Source of the DNA: Liolophura sinensis
Lineage: Eukaryota > Mollusca > Polyplacophora > Chitonida > Chitonidae
Direction of reading: 5' to 3'
DNA: 64,000 bases
Assembly: GCF_032854445.1 (NCBI RefSeq)
Contig: NC_088303.1
Span: 17,927,501 to 17,991,500, forward strand
Positions 35,101 to 48,132 of the stretch are shown here, piece after piece. The notes beneath the pieces are model-generated. The model did no database searches. It was given only the letters and a program-made list of their open reading frames with translations, and had not been told where the DNA came from. Numbering within the stretch: the stretch's first letter is position 1; each line of letters opens with the position of its first letter. The position numbers were made by a program, and so were the translations under genes.

Positions 35101-35480
35101 CATGTGCAGGTATAGTCATTCTGAGTGGTGCTGCCATAGCTGTAAGGGCATTTGATGGTTCTGGGCTGCATGGACTGGACACTCAAGCTGTTCAGACAGT
35201 AAGGGCATTTGATGGTTCTGGGCTGCATGACTGGACACTGACTGAAGCTGACTGACCAGTGGTAAGGTGTGACCCTAGTAGGTGGTCAAACACTTCAAGC
35301 TCTGTCTGGCAGCACACTCCAACTGATGTATGGTATATTTGACTTGTGCAGGTGTTCTTACCAGTGGCAAGATTTCACCCTAAAGATGTTCAGAAACTCC
35401 TGAGCACTGTCTGACTGGACATTGACTGACCAGTTATATCAAACTATTAGTTGGATGGACACTCAAACTGACAGCGAAAA
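35101..35480. repeat. Short direct repeat, 57-bp spacing, with degenerate extension
   Basis: GTAAGGGCATTTGATGGTTC followed by TGGGCTGCATG occurs at 35142 and 35199. Fragments such as GACTGGACACT, AAGCTGACTGACCAGT and ACCAGTGGCAAG continue to about 35480, suggesting an eroded array. Confidence 0.6.
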
Positions 35481-36589
35481 GATCTCACTGTCTAGGTGTC
35501 AGGCCCCTTTTAGAACCTCTGTAAGCTGTATGGTAATGCTTTTGTGGTAAAACATAGGGGGCCTAATGAAGATTAATCATGGCTGGCTCAGTCAGATGTT
35601 TCCTCTTTACCCTGATCGTGTTACTGAACTAATTACTGCCTCTGTTTCCATGGTGATGACAGTGTACTGTAGAGAAATGATGTGGTATAAGTGATATATG
35701 TATTACAACATTTCTTATAAACATTTTATGGTGTTGCCCCTTCGCTGAAGCTCTTCTAGTTAGTGTCAGTCAGAAGGATGTACCCAGACCCCTAAAAGGG
35801 CAACTATTAACTTTCCAGTTACCCTATCCTCCCAACAGTGGATAGTACTTTCAACAATTATTGTCCAAATAAGATTTTGTACCAGTGGGCGTAATGCTAG
35901 TATTGCGTGTGCACATCTTCAAATGTAAGAGCATAATTTTTAATTGTCCTTTTGTAGGTGACAATTTAGTTGATCTTTCATTAAATTTTGGTCAGTCTTG
36001 ACCTGTTTTCAATTTTTTATCTTGAGTTGTAACATTGTGACACACGATTACCTGCGTTTGTGATTTTAGGTCTGCTACTTGCTCATGCCTTCAACCTGGC
36101 TAAGAGGAAAAAATATGAGGAAAATTTCTTTGAATGTGATCTTCGTATCATCCTAATAAATAATTTAGAAAAGTAACGTTTAAATGGGGGACACATATCC
36201 CCTCCCCTTCGATTCAAAATGGGTGAAAAAGTAAAGAAAATGAATTACTCATTTTAAGAACCACAGTCTGCAACAACTGTTACCTACATGTAATGTTAAA
36301 TTTGGAAATTGTAGGTATAATTCATGGGTTATGTAATAATAAAAAAAAAAGATAAACGATAACATTTCATAAGTGAGTTTGAAATATGAGTTTACTTTAC
36401 CGTGTAAACACAATGTTGTATCACTATATGAATGTTTTTATAGACAATTTCCAAAACTAGACTCAATTTTTTTTGTCTTTTGGTTTTTTTTTGTTAACCA
36501 TGGAAGTACTACTTGGCTTTCAAGGTTGAGGAAAGGTTGTGAAATATGCCTTTAGATTAATCCGTTTTGATAAACACTTCTCAAAGTCT
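35481..36589. other. Non-coding DNA apart from a weak exon candidate
   Basis: Apart from the candidate at 36070, AT-rich with T-runs (36471-36492) and no recognised element. Confidence 0.35.
36070..36176 (+). CDS. Weak exon candidate, unknown protein
   Basis: The acceptor-like GTTTGTGATTTTAG is followed by a frame starting after two bases that encodes about 34 residues (containing AHAFNLAKRKKYEENFFECD) up to a TAA at 36174. A weak donor (GTGATC) lies at 36136. The residues look protein-like but match no family I know. It could be a last exon or chance. Confidence 0.18.
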
Positions 36590-37030
36590 TTTTTTAGCCA
36601 GCCAAACAATAATAGCGGAGTGAAATTGGATGCTTGTGAGCAGAAGTGCTTCCACCATTAAGTGTACCGGCTTCTTAGAACAAGGTTGTCTTATCAGTGT
36701 GAGAAGTCATTAGGAACGGGGATCAAGCCAGGTCAAGATTGTTTGAAGAGATAAGGTTTTCCACCTTGTGCTGTTTGCTCAGAGCACAAAGTTTGCACAC
36801 AACATGTACTTTTTTCATTAACTTGGGAACTGTATGCCTCAATATGATATTAGCGCCTGGGCTATGCGGAATGAAATAATGTTCTTATTGGCGATCTGCA
36901 CGAAGTGATCTGGCTCAGTAATTATACTGTGTAAAAACATCCGGGGCTTAGTTACGTCTACCTTGTAGGATGATTCGTACAAGAAATTTGTATTGTTCAG
37001 CTTGTTGACTATCATAACCATAATGCATGC
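36590..37030. promoter_or_regulatory. CNE-like complex sequence island
   Basis: Repeat-free, balanced composition, with GTCATTAGG, AGTAATTATAC and a GCGCCTGGGC patch. No coding frame. Function is inferred. Confidence 0.22.
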
Positions 37031-38924
37031 AGGCCTCTCAAGCGGTATAGGTTTTTTTTATATCATGTTAATGATTTGTATCAGGTCTGGTAGTAAATGT
37101 GTTAGATCATATGTTTCCATGCGAGTTGATGCTGTATATTTTCTTTGTTGATCCCCCATATGCTGTGTGACTGCATAAACATATACTTGTTAAAAACTAA
37201 ATATGGCTTGGAAATTCTTCAACTTTTTGCATGATCTTTTTTTTATCTGTAAACATAATTACATTGAAGTGATTCCAAAGAAGAAAAAAATAATTCCTGA
37301 GTTTAAAATAACATGAATCCTTACAGTATGAGATTAGGATAAAAACATGTCATATAATTGATAAAAGCAACCAGTGGGCTAAAAACAGACTTTTGCACAC
37401 CAGTGATACTAGGTTTGTTGCTGTAAAAGCTTTTTGAAAAAATATGAAAAATCTAAATATATATGAAGATTCTAGAAGCATCACATCACCAAATAATTTG
37501 TTATAGTATCCTGCAGACAGTAATAATAATTGCCAAATCTTTGGAAAGAAAATAAAGTTTTTATACCATTGATTAACCAATATTTGTTAGTTAATTTTTT
37601 TTTAATGTATACTTAAAACCCAGCAGATTGTTTTCATTGACAGATCAGTCAGTGGTGATTGGTTTATGTTTGATACAGGATGCCCTAGGTTAAAGCCTCC
37701 ATTTTAGTCGCGTATGAGTGCACACAAACTGCATGCATTCTGATATTGGGAAGAGTGCCAAACATTCACCTTAGTGTAAGACTCATCTGTTTTACACAGT
37801 TGGAAGTCTGGATCTGCGCGCCTCCCTGTTTAAAGTTTGAAGATATATTAAATCAGGTTAGGCTAAAAAATAAAACAAAACAAAGAAATTTCACCCCATT
37901 CTGTCTGTACTTTTTGTTTTTCCAAGACTTATCTGGACTTTCTCATATTTACATTACATAAAAATCAAATCTTGAGAAGATTTGAAGAAATCTTGATGAA
38001 GCTGTGTATTGCTACATGACTCAAGGACCAGCATGAGTATGTTATGAAATAAAATATTAATGCTTCATTGCAGTTCACAAGTGAATATTTAGGTGGCAGC
38101 TTTTTCTTATAGGTTTGTGAAGTGTGTTTATTTTTTTTCTCCAAGTGCCTGGTATTGACATGAGAATTGTCTACACTTCTGAGTATATGTTCCCTCTTTT
38201 AACAGCTCTCAAACAGAATCCAAACTGCTGTTGGAATTTTTATTTCATGAAGAAAATCAATCAATAATTGTGTGGAAAAAAGTAGCTCTTATAACTATAA
38301 TATTAGGCACCTTATCCCACTTATTCCTTGCACGCAATTTTCAGCTGTGAGCTAGTATACATGTAGGCCTACATGTAATTTCAGAATCTTTGTTTATTTC
38401 GGGCATTCCTGAGCATGTTCATTGTTGAAATACTATCCAGTCTGTTTAAAATGGATAAATCCTGAACACCAGTAGGATGATTTGGTCAGTTGGAACTTAA
38501 TAATGCAGTTTAACTTCTCTTCTGACAAGCATACATTCTTCAATTACCTATGAGGTGTTGTCATGCAATATCAGCCCCCCTCAAACAACCGAACATGCTG
38601 TGTTAAGTTGTGTGCATTAGTATTACAGTGGGTGGCAGTGATGTTAAAATTAACCACTTTATGTGATATGTTGCATCAGAAGTGATCTAATTGTCATAAT
38701 TCTGTGTAGACTATATTTTATGCGATCAAGTTGCTGCATTTGTTACTGAATGCATTCCGTCATTATATGAAGGTATAATGCTCATATACTATTAGGTTAG
38801 TATATCATGTTGGTTTAAGACTAGATAACTGACTAGATTTTGTTAGTAAAAATTAAGCATGTTGCCATAGTGTATGTGAGTGAATATATTTTATCATGGA
38901 AAGTGATCCTGTTGTCGCTCAGTT
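37031..38924. other. AT-rich non-coding DNA
   Basis: No exon or family repeat recognised. Confidence 0.35.
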
Positions 38925-38990
38925 GGTTCCTCCACCCATAAAACTGACCGCTGTTGTATAAGTGGAAAAATTCTTCTGTACAGCTTTGAA
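38925..38990 (+). mobile_element. SINE 3'-end fragment
   Basis: GTTCCTCCACCCATAAAACT, GACCGCTGTTGTATAAGTGG and AAAATTCTTCTG are collinear with the shared SINE tail. Confidence 0.6.
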
Positions 38991-41184
38991 AATTGAGATC
39001 ATAAAATTGATCTAAGTGGGGCTTGTATCCGTATTAGAGTGATCTGGCTGCTGTCCCACTCTTGCCAAAACTTTTTCGATGTCACCTCTGAAAGTATGAC
39101 AGCTTTAACCAGCTTGACCTCTCACCACAAACTCTTTTTCCCTTTTCTCTCAATACTGCTGTCTCTTCTTTCCCACAGTAATTAATTTTAGCAGATACCA
39201 TTTTATTGTTGTCAGGAGAAAAAAGCTTGTGTTGAAATCGGGTCTGATCTATTTGCTTAGTTTACTTGTAAGAAGATGCCTATGTAGGGACAAGTAGAAA
39301 CAGATCCTGTCTGGCCTCACCTCAACCTGTGTACTTTTTCCCTCAATCACGAGCTGAGTCAGATTTTAATTGCCCTCAGAGATTTAGGGTTTCAGGGCCA
39401 CTTATTACAGCTCTTAGGTGTTTGAAGGCTGTAGAGACCCGGACCAGGCTCTTGTCAAATCTGGGTATATATGATCTGAAGTGTCCTAGTTTTTAATAGC
39501 TGTTCATACCTGATGACTTTGCCGAAGCCATAGACACAGATTTGTGCCAATCACCTTGCACGTCATTACCTACTACTCACCTTATATCATGGGACTGACC
39601 TACAACACTATAATTAGGAGGTGTATGAACTTACCATGCCCTTCCTCATACTTCTTCAGTCTGTGTGCAACTTCAAGGATTCATTGTGTACCCAAATTAG
39701 TCCAAGTATTTCTCTCTGTCATGTTAGATGATACAAGTGCTAGATTTTAATACGACAGTTTGTGTCATTTATGCATCTTCAATTCTTTCGTAGTAAACTT
39801 TTTCAGCTGATGATAACACTGGTTACTGTAGTGTAAGTGAAATAGTCTAATTTAAGTGTACTTCAATCCTAATTTAAGTACATGAATCTCAAGCTGATGC
39901 TTTCTTTTGTAACAGTGTTCTGGTAAAATCTTTGTTACAAACAGTTTAGCTGTATATTTTAGCTGAGACCTAAACTTTACTCTTCATACTGATTAAAGAG
40001 AAAACTTGAGTCAGCAATAGGACCAGAAAAGTATAGACCTATAAATATGATCTTGAATAGATGTATTCTTTGAAAAAGATATCTTGGACAAAAATTAAAA
40101 GTTTGAACTGGATTTTTACAATTGATTTCCTAAAGCAAAAGCTGGCTAAAGCTTTGAATTTCAACCAAAAATACTTTAAAGAATGCCTTAGTGCAGTCAA
40201 TCCTTAATGCAGATTTGGACTGTTACTATGTATTCATTGCCTGTGTAACATAATACATGTATGTGTTATCTATTCAGAGACTCTTTGTGAAAAAATCAAC
40301 ATATCCTTTGCAGAAGAGTATAAATTTATGATACAAGACCAGTTGTATTGTACTTTTTGTTAACAGATGTACAGATATAAACCCTGGAATTTTTTAGTAA
40401 GTCTTCCACCTAAACTGAGATCCTCAGTGTTGTTTGCTTTTCAGGGATTTTTTTTTCTGTCATGGCTGGCACAAAAAAAAGCAGTCTGCAATTACCGAGA
40501 GCATTTCGGCTGTAAACAGGTCTTATCTTGTGTGTTGAAACCCGGCCTTTATCTGTGTATATTTCCATAAATCAACGTGCTATTGACAAAGTTCTTGCAC
40601 CAGGCACCCTGACTCAGCCTAACAATTAAAAGTCTAGATAGATCTAGTGCTTTGAATTCCTCCTTAAAGAACTTTCAAAGTATTTAATTGTGAAGAAAGG
40701 AATGCGTGAAACTTGATAAGGGCTTTGATTGGCTGGGGAGCCATTGTTCAGAAGTGAAGGAGTAGCTGTGTACCTGATCCATGGTACTTCACCTGCCTCT
40801 GACTGGTGGCTAGCTCTACTTCACTAAGTGCTAACGACTTTAGCGTTTTACCTATATGTGTTTTTTTTTTTCCAGTTAAATCTTACACGAATGTTTGCAA
40901 CAGGTGGTTGGTCCATTCACATTAATTTGTCTGTTGAACTCATAGTCCTTATGAAATGCCAGTGTTGCATTCAAACTAACTATTAATGGCATGTAATCTA
41001 CATTGGATGCAGTTGCATTTAAATTTGTTCTAGGATCTGATATACTATTGTTATTAAATTGAATAAGGTACTGTTGAACCCTTATGCCACTTTGGGTAAA
41101 ACATTTGAAACAAGCTGCCACTTATTTGTCCTTATAAGGGAAAATCTACTAGTGTTTTCCATGATGGTGAGGTAACCATGTTAC
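38991..41184. other. Non-coding DNA
   Basis: Mostly AT-rich. A second strong pyrimidine-rich acceptor-like site at about 40873 has no good donor partner. A microexon candidate is listed separately at 40367. Confidence 0.35.
40367..40396 (+). CDS. Microexon candidate, 30 nt
   Basis: A strong acceptor (TACTTTTTGTTAACAG) and a consensus donor (GTAAGT) enclose exactly 30 bases, open in two frames (for example MYRYKPWNFL). It would fit after a phase-0 exon such as 1005-1083. Such pairs also arise by chance in 64 kb, so confidence is low. Confidence 0.15.
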
Positions 41185-41580
41185 TGGAGGAGGATCTGTC
41201 TGCTCTGTCTGGAATAAGATTTATGTTCTCTGTCTGGAGCAAGATATGTATGGAGAAACACCTGTATGCTTTATGAACTGCTTGCTATGCCTGGAGTAAA
41301 ATCTGTCTGCTTTATTGGGAGTAATATCTGTTTGCTCTGTCTGGAGTAAGATCTGACTGCTCTGTCTGAAGTAAGGTCTGTTTGCTCTGTCTTGGACAAG
41401 GCAATTATGGAGTAAGATCTGTTTATTCTGTCTTGGGCAAGATATGTATGGAGTAAGATCTGCCTGCTTTGTCTGGAGTAAGACATGTACACTGTTTCTG
41501 GAGTAAAATTCCACATTGTCTGAAGTAATATCTGACCACTGTGTCAGGAGAAGGATCTGTTTGCTGCAGTAAACAGTTTT
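41185..41580. repeat. Minisatellite, ~25-bp unit, ~15 copies
   Basis: The unit is like TCTGGAGTAAGATCTGTCTG then CTCTG, with frequent substitutions and some partial units. Confidence 0.88.
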
Positions 41581-43477
41581 AGAGATATTCTCAGGAGATG
41601 TCTTTTTGCATGGCCTACATACTAATTTCATTAATCTTTGCTCTAAACTGAAGTTGGACTAAATGCTGCAGTGTTAGTGATTGGTTTAATGGCCCATATA
41701 CTGTCCAGGTATGTTCAGGATAACTTGAAGCTAGTATGACCATATATACTAAACTGGGTGTGGTACTTTTAACAGTATGGCTGTGAGTTACTAGGACTCA
41801 CAGTGCTGTTTTATTTTCACCTGTGTTTAAGGAGTTGTTAATTACATGTGTGAGATTGGCCATCACTTTCCCACACCTGGATGCCCCTCAGTCTGCACTT
41901 GGGAGAGCTCGGAATGTTCCCAGGACAAAGGAAAGTGGAGTTATATTCCTTAAGTTCTTCATGGTTAATAAGCGAGCAAGATTGTCATGTTAATACATGC
42001 TGGAATGCTTTACACTTAATTGTCCGACACTGAATGGCTGAATAAAGCACCAGAACAAATGTGAAAGAAACGCTTATCTATAGAACCCACAAGTATGACT
42101 GAAGAGGTCTTTTCCAGGGGCTTTTTTGTTTGTTGCAAGACACCATAATCTTCATCATTCACATGAGACCATCTTTAATTTTCTCGCTGTTTGGGTGCCG
42201 CCAGCTTTTGTTCGAGTATCAGTATAAAATCATGCACAGGGTCGCACCATGTCACCAGCTAAAGTGATAGCAGTTTACTTATGTGTTAAATTACCCAGGT
42301 TCCTGAGTACTTTGCTCTAGTTGACAAGATGCATTGTACTGTTTAATCATAGCCTTAGACTGCTGTCCTCAAATTTCACTCTGTTATGTGTTTTTGTCTA
42401 CTGTTTTTGGGCTCTAACATCCGGGCTATTGTTTGTTTTGACACGGCAGCTGCTGTTGTGACTACAGCTATGTTCTGATATACATTGAAATGCCGGCCAG
42501 CCCGCTGTAATGAACCCGCCTGCAAATGCAATAATAAAATAGTAAATTAACAACATCTGAGTGTAATTGAGTTTATTTCACACCTAGCCAGCTGACAGCT
42601 TTTCGGGATCTTTGACAACATGGACTGGGAAGGGGTTAGGGCATTCTCCAACATGTTAGGGGCTAATTCAGAATTAAGCACACAGGAGTGTGTGACTGAT
42701 GATGTAACAACCTCCCTCCTCACCCCACCTCTGCACTCTTCGCCAAATTAGCTTTTCAACAAATCTCTTCTCCCTTCCCTCTAACCACCCCCCTCCCTGA
42801 ATATATATATATATTTTTTTTTTGGCACACCTGTATTTTTTATCATGATAGCGCAAACATGTTGAGGTGAATTTCATGTTACATTTTTGTTGTTTTGTTT
42901 GCTGTAATTTTATCATTAAACATATCAGTCTCTTACTGATAAGCAATTACATGTATGAAATTTTGAAATTATTTTGGAGTCCTTTGCCCTTTCTGTACAA
43001 ACGATACTTGCAGCTGCTAAATCATTATCTGGGCTGCCATATATACAGTACATTTAGATAGGTATTTATTCGCAGGTTGTAAAAATTGTTACGCTGTTTA
43101 CAGATTATCCTTGCTGGCTGCATCGTGTCTGGTTTATGGTGTCATTGCAGCCTTACAGTTTTAAAGCACTGTTTAGAAAAAGCTGAGACTATTTATTGGT
43201 GTTTTACATCTTGCTAATGGCAAATGACTCTAGCATCTGTGCACATAACACTGTTTTTTCAATTTCCACCTCTTATTACCATAGTGAAAATTTTTTTTAT
43301 TATTATTGTATCACTGTGATTTGATTTGTTTCTTATAGTTGCTGCATTTGATTTGTTGCTTTAATTTTATTTCATCATTATTTTGGGCATCAGTGAATTG
43401 TATAAATGTATTATTGATCCCCCATGTTAAAACCTCTGTGAATTAATACATAGTTTATTTGGGTATGTAACACACTT

Positions 43478-43481
<4 letters not shown>
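41581..43481. other. Non-coding DNA
   Basis: About 42400-42620 is complex and repeat-free (GACACGGCAGCTGCTG, AATGCCGGCCAGCCCGC). 42706-42800 is a pyrimidine-rich tract. A T-run lies at about 42813. No exon seen. Confidence 0.35.

Positions 43482-43537
<56 letters not shown>
43482..43537. repeat. (AC)n microsatellite
   Basis: About 28 AC units, uninterrupted. Confidence 0.97.
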
Positions 43538-43539
<2 letters not shown>

Positions 43540-43719
43540 ACCTCACTGCCTTTGTATTCCAGAATTCCAGGATAGATTTGGATGAAGCTAAATATCTTAT
43601 GAATGTGTTCATAGCATGGGGCCCTTTTTAGGAGGGTCGGACAGATTATGTCCAATGAATATATTTTTAATGATGGCCCATTTCTAATCAAAGTACTGCA
43701 CATAAGTCAAAAAAAAATG

Positions 43720-44790
43720 TCAGCTATTCAGTCCATATGTATATATTGCCAGCTATTAACTTCCTTGACATATATTTATCAGTTATTTAATGATTTGTTT
43801 CTTGACTATAGTTTTATAGTTGATAATAGTTGTTAATAGTTGTTTAGTCATTTAGAGTCATTTAGAATATTTTATCAGCTTTTAGTTACTTTGGGTATAT
43901 ATTATCAGCTATTCGTGTGTCCCTGAGGCATATATTTTCACTTCATGTTTAGTGACTCAGTTGCTGTTTTTCAACTAAACATCCATTTGCTCATTGTCTG
44001 TTATTTATTCATTGGTACCTTGAGCGTACAGTGTTAGTTGTTTATTCATTGGTTCCTTGAGCATATAGGATCAACTGTTTATTCATTAGTTCCTTGAAAA
44101 TAAAGGATAAGCTGTAGTCATTGCTTCCTTGAGCATACATGATCAGCTCTTTATAGTCATTGGTTTCTTGAGCCTACATGATCAGCTCTTTATAGGGATT
44201 GGTTCCTTAAGCATATTACACCAGCTGTTTATAATCATTGGTTCCTTGAGCATATAGGACCAGCTGTTTTTAGTCATAGGTTCCTTGAGCATATAGGACC
44301 AGCTGTTTTTAGTCATTGGTTCCTTGAGCATAAAGGATCAGCTATTTGGTAATTGATTCCTTGAGCATATAGGATCAGCTGTTTTTAGTCATTGGTTCCT
44401 TGAGCATATACGATCAGCGATTTGGTCATTGTCTCCTTGAGCATACAGGATCAGCTGTTTATAGTCATTGGTTCCTTGAGCATATACGATCAGTGATTTG
44501 GTCATTGTCTCCTTGAGCATACAGGATCAGCTGTTTATAGTCATTGGTTCCTTGAGCATATACGATCAGCGATTTGGCCATTGTCTCCTTGAGCATACAG
44601 GATCAGCTGTTTATAGTCAGTGGCTCCTTGAGCATATTGGATCAGCTGTTTCGTCATTGGTTCCTTGAGCGTGTAGGATTGGTTGTTATAGGCATTGGTT
44701 CCTTGAGCATAAAGGATCAGATGTTTATAATGATTGGCTCCCTGAGCACAAAGGATCAGCTATTTAGTCATTTCTTCCTTGTCATAGAGC
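43720..44790. repeat. Minisatellite, ~38-bp unit with ~75-bp dimers
   Basis: The core (44000-44790) repeats TTGGTTCCTTGAGCATATAG then GATCAGCTGTTTATAGTCA. From about 44390 to 44620 two alternating unit types (ACGATCAGCGATTTGGTCAT and CAGGATCAGCTGTTTATAGT) form a dimer repeated three times. The left 300 bases are heavily eroded units. Confidence 0.9.
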
Positions 44791-45429
44791 CTGATGTTTT
44801 TGAAATATGGATATCACAGAATTTAAAAAACAGAAGCAGTGTATTCACTATACAGACAGTACATTTTTTTATCCCTTTATAGTGGATTTAGATAAACTTG
44901 TAAACGGAACTGAATTTTCATTGTAGTACTGTTGAAATTTTTTCATTTTTGTGAAAGAAATAAGCATTTGCAATAGCAATGAAAAGTTTCAATAAATTTA
45001 TTCTTATTTGTATGTTGTCTGCCACTGTGTTATGAACAGACTCTGGAATAAAACCATTGCTGAGGTGACCTAAAAAATTGAAATTTCCATCATAGAAAAA
45101 AAAGTCTGTTTAATGTTTATTGTGACAAGATATCAAAATTTTCATTTCTTACAGGTCTATTTATTTATGAAATTGCACGATCTTTTTGATATGTCTTATT
45201 TTTTTTCTCAGGTTTTATTTAAACCTGGATATTGTTATCTTTTTCAATTGTCGAAATGTCTCATGTTTATCTATCCAAAATCAAGTATAAATAATTGGTT
45301 TGACCTTTGCACTGCAATCTATAATTTACATACATCACTTAAAAGCATGATAGATTCTGTTTTTTCACCTTTCTTTAATCACAAAAAACTGACAAATAAA
45401 AAACCTTGTATGTTTAAAAGTACGTGGTG
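44791..45429. other. AT-rich non-coding DNA
   Basis: A 125-codon open frame at 45113-45490 has no recognisable family or splice support. Otherwise nothing seen. Confidence 0.35.
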
Positions 45430-46490
45430 TAGGCTGTTCAAGCTGGGCTCTGATCTCTCTGCAATTAGACTGCTGAAGCCATCTAGGTAATGGGGCTTGC
45501 TATCACCATCTATTGTTACAGCGCTTCTTGGACACCCAGGGGACCTAACTCTACACAAACCTGTCAAAATAAAGACAGTTCTAATTAATAGGATCTGGCC
45601 GCAGTTTTACATTAAGGAATAACTCTGGACTAATTTTTACTGAAAGCCAAAGCAATAAGGTGCGGGATGGGGGTGATGTGCGGAGAATCCCCTGCTCTGG
45701 GTTCTCTAGTCAAGATTTGTCATCCCGCCGCCCATGTTAGCTGGTTTTAGTGTTAATCTCAAGGGTGCCGTTTGTTACCGACTATGGATACTGATATGGA
45801 ACTTGTGACAAACAGATCTGGGAGGGAGAATTACTGAGGCCTTAGTCTTAAACAAACTTATTGTATGCCTCATTTATTTGTAAATTTCAGCCAGCCTCAG
45901 AGAGACGTGGGTTTTATCCAATCTCTGAAAGCTGGTTGGGCGGTGGACTCATTGCAAACTATCTCCCTTAGTTCTAATATCAAGTTAATGCCATTATTAT
46001 CCAAAACAAGTATATAAAGCACTTAAGTGAAGTAATACATATTCGCACGTCTAAATAGGGACAGAAATCCCACAATCAGGAAAGAATTCCCTGCTGGCTG
46101 CCCCCTGGTGGCAGGACAGGAAATTAAGACACGGGAAATTAAGAGACAATATATATTCTAATTGTTGGCCGCATGACCAAGGAGACAATCTTGAGCCAGT
46201 TGAAGAGAGTGCATTGTATAAACATTGCTGATTAAGATATCATCAATATGGCTTCATTTGGCGAAATTCCGGCAAATTCCCAGTGTCTCCCTGTAGACAG
46301 GCTAGTTTGGCGATAAAAAAAACCCATGGTATTAAGTTTGATCAGTGCCTGATAACATTCGCTCCACCGATCTCGTTCTACCCTTGAAACCTATTTCGGT
46401 CCGAGATTTAACTTTCGAATTAAAGATTAAATATTGACCATGGTTGTTACTGTGGCTTGTTTAACCACGGACTTTGTGCCAGAGAGGTTG
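45430..46490. promoter_or_regulatory. CNE-like complex sequence island, ~1 kb
   Basis: A long repeat-free block with many TAAT/ATTA cores (GCAATTAGACTG, CTAATTAATAGG, GGAAATTAAGAC, GATTAAGATATC) and two AATTCCCTGCTGG/ATTCCCAGTG-like motifs. No coding frame. Regulatory function is inferred. Confidence 0.3.
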
Positions 46491-47009
46491 TGTTATTGGA
46501 TGGGGCCGGCGCATAGGCGGTAATCTGAGCCCAGTGACAATGGTTATTATACAATGCTGCTAAGTTGTGCCACTGAGTTACCTGCTCCTTAAAGATTTAT
46601 ACACTGTGTTGGTAGCAGTCTTAGTGTAGATTGTTTAGAACACGCAGCATAAATGGTTTGACCGCAGTGGAGAATCACAGAAGATTTCTGCTCCAATAAA
46701 ATACTTTCAACAAAACCTGGTTTAGTTTAAGGGTTTTTTTTAACGTTTTAACATCCTGATAAAAAAAAAAATAAGTTTTTCAAATGTTAAGTTTCTTTTT
46801 TCCTTTTTTCATTTGACAAGGGAGATAAATGTGGAACATGACCTAAATATATGGAAATGTACACTGTTTATATAATTTTATTCATGCTATACATGTTTTT
46901 AAAACTAAGGTAAATGTTTTAAGTCACAAAATTACAAGCATGAAACCATAAAAGAACAAAGTTTAACACTAGCTAGTTTGGTCTCAGGTAGTAGAGGCTG
47001 TTTCATGTA
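46491..47009. other. Non-coding DNA
   Basis: Nothing recognised except homopolymer runs near 46735 and 46762. Confidence 0.35.
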
Positions 47010-47275
47010 TTGCACTTGAGGGCCTCTGTGGCATATTGGTTAGTATACAAATTATGTAGCAAAATTATGCAGGAGCCTCTCACCAATACTGTATTTTTGA
47101 GTTCAAGCACAGCTTATGTTGTCTCCCTATCTGTTCATATGTGGGAAGATCTGTCAACAACCTGCTTATGGTGGTGGGTTTCCCCTGTGCTCTTCCCGTT
47201 TTCTTTCCACCTTAATGCTGGCCATTGTCTTATGAGTGAAATGTAACACCAGTCAAATAAAGTAAATAAGTAAGT
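47010..47275 (+). mobile_element. SINE, near full length, family 1
   Basis: Head GGCCTCTGTGGCATATTGG, TTAGTATACA, then TTTGAGTTCAAGCACAGC, CATATGTGGGAAGATCTG, TTAATGCTGGCC and AACACCAGTCAAATAAAG. Diverged but collinear with the copy at 26546. Confidence 0.85.
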
Positions 47276-48132
47276 CTATTGCACTAGCTCCCTCCTAATT
47301 TTATCAGTATGCCCACTGAAATAAAACTATTCAGCTCGTACTTTGAAAGCTGAATTCTTCATAGTTGTCAACTGAGAGAACTTTTAAAAAAAGTAACTCC
47401 TGTTTACCCACATGTTGACAGCCGCCAACAGCAGTCCCTTTCTCTATAAGAAGTTATATCAAACAACTTTCAGTTTTTAACCTAGAAATCAGAGGTGGTT
47501 ATGGCTCTGACTTGGATTAATACTATAAAATCTCTCTTTGGTAAATATGCCAGTTATTGCATAGCACAGCCCAAAAAACCTTTCCTTAGTGATGAACTGG
47601 ACTCAAACCTCTCTGCTGCCAATTTCTAAGTACTTTCACATACTCGCCTGATGGAATCTTCTAGCAGACTTCCCAATGGCTCTAATGCCAGTTGTATAGA
47701 GTTACCTTTTCACTGGTCAAACCTTGCATGTTCAAGTCCTGCACTTACTGTTTCACCAGTTTTAAATCTGGACATTTGTGGTGTACATGGCAAAGGGAGG
47801 TGGTTTACACTGGACCCTTTGAATTCCTCTGTCCCAAAACCTGACCACTGTCATATAAGCTAATAAGCGAAGTTCATTCAAAACTTCTAGGTGCTGTTCA
47901 CAAAGTAACTTCATGGTACACTTTTCTGTTTACAGTAAACAGTAGTCAGGCAAGTACAGTTGATAAAGTTAATGGTGTTTGCTCTTCACAAAGGCTTTCC
48001 GTTGTTGATGTAGTATTTTTAATCCTCAGCTTCATTGAATGCAATTTAATGTGAAAACTTGTTATAAAAGTCATGCTTTTTGATCAATCAAATCTGTTAA
48101 CTTACATGTGCTCTGTTTATGTGTATTTTCAG
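47276..48132. other. Non-coding, upstream of the CYTH exon
   Basis: A SINE-tail relic (TCTGTCCCAAAACCTGACC, ACTGTCATATAAG) lies at about 47826-47880. No TATA-type promoter is convincing. The stretch ends in a good acceptor (GTTTATGTGTATTTTCAG). Confidence 0.4.

Noticed and set aside
43427-43703. Cys-Val repeat open frames
   Set aside because: Translation of the (AC)n microsatellite.
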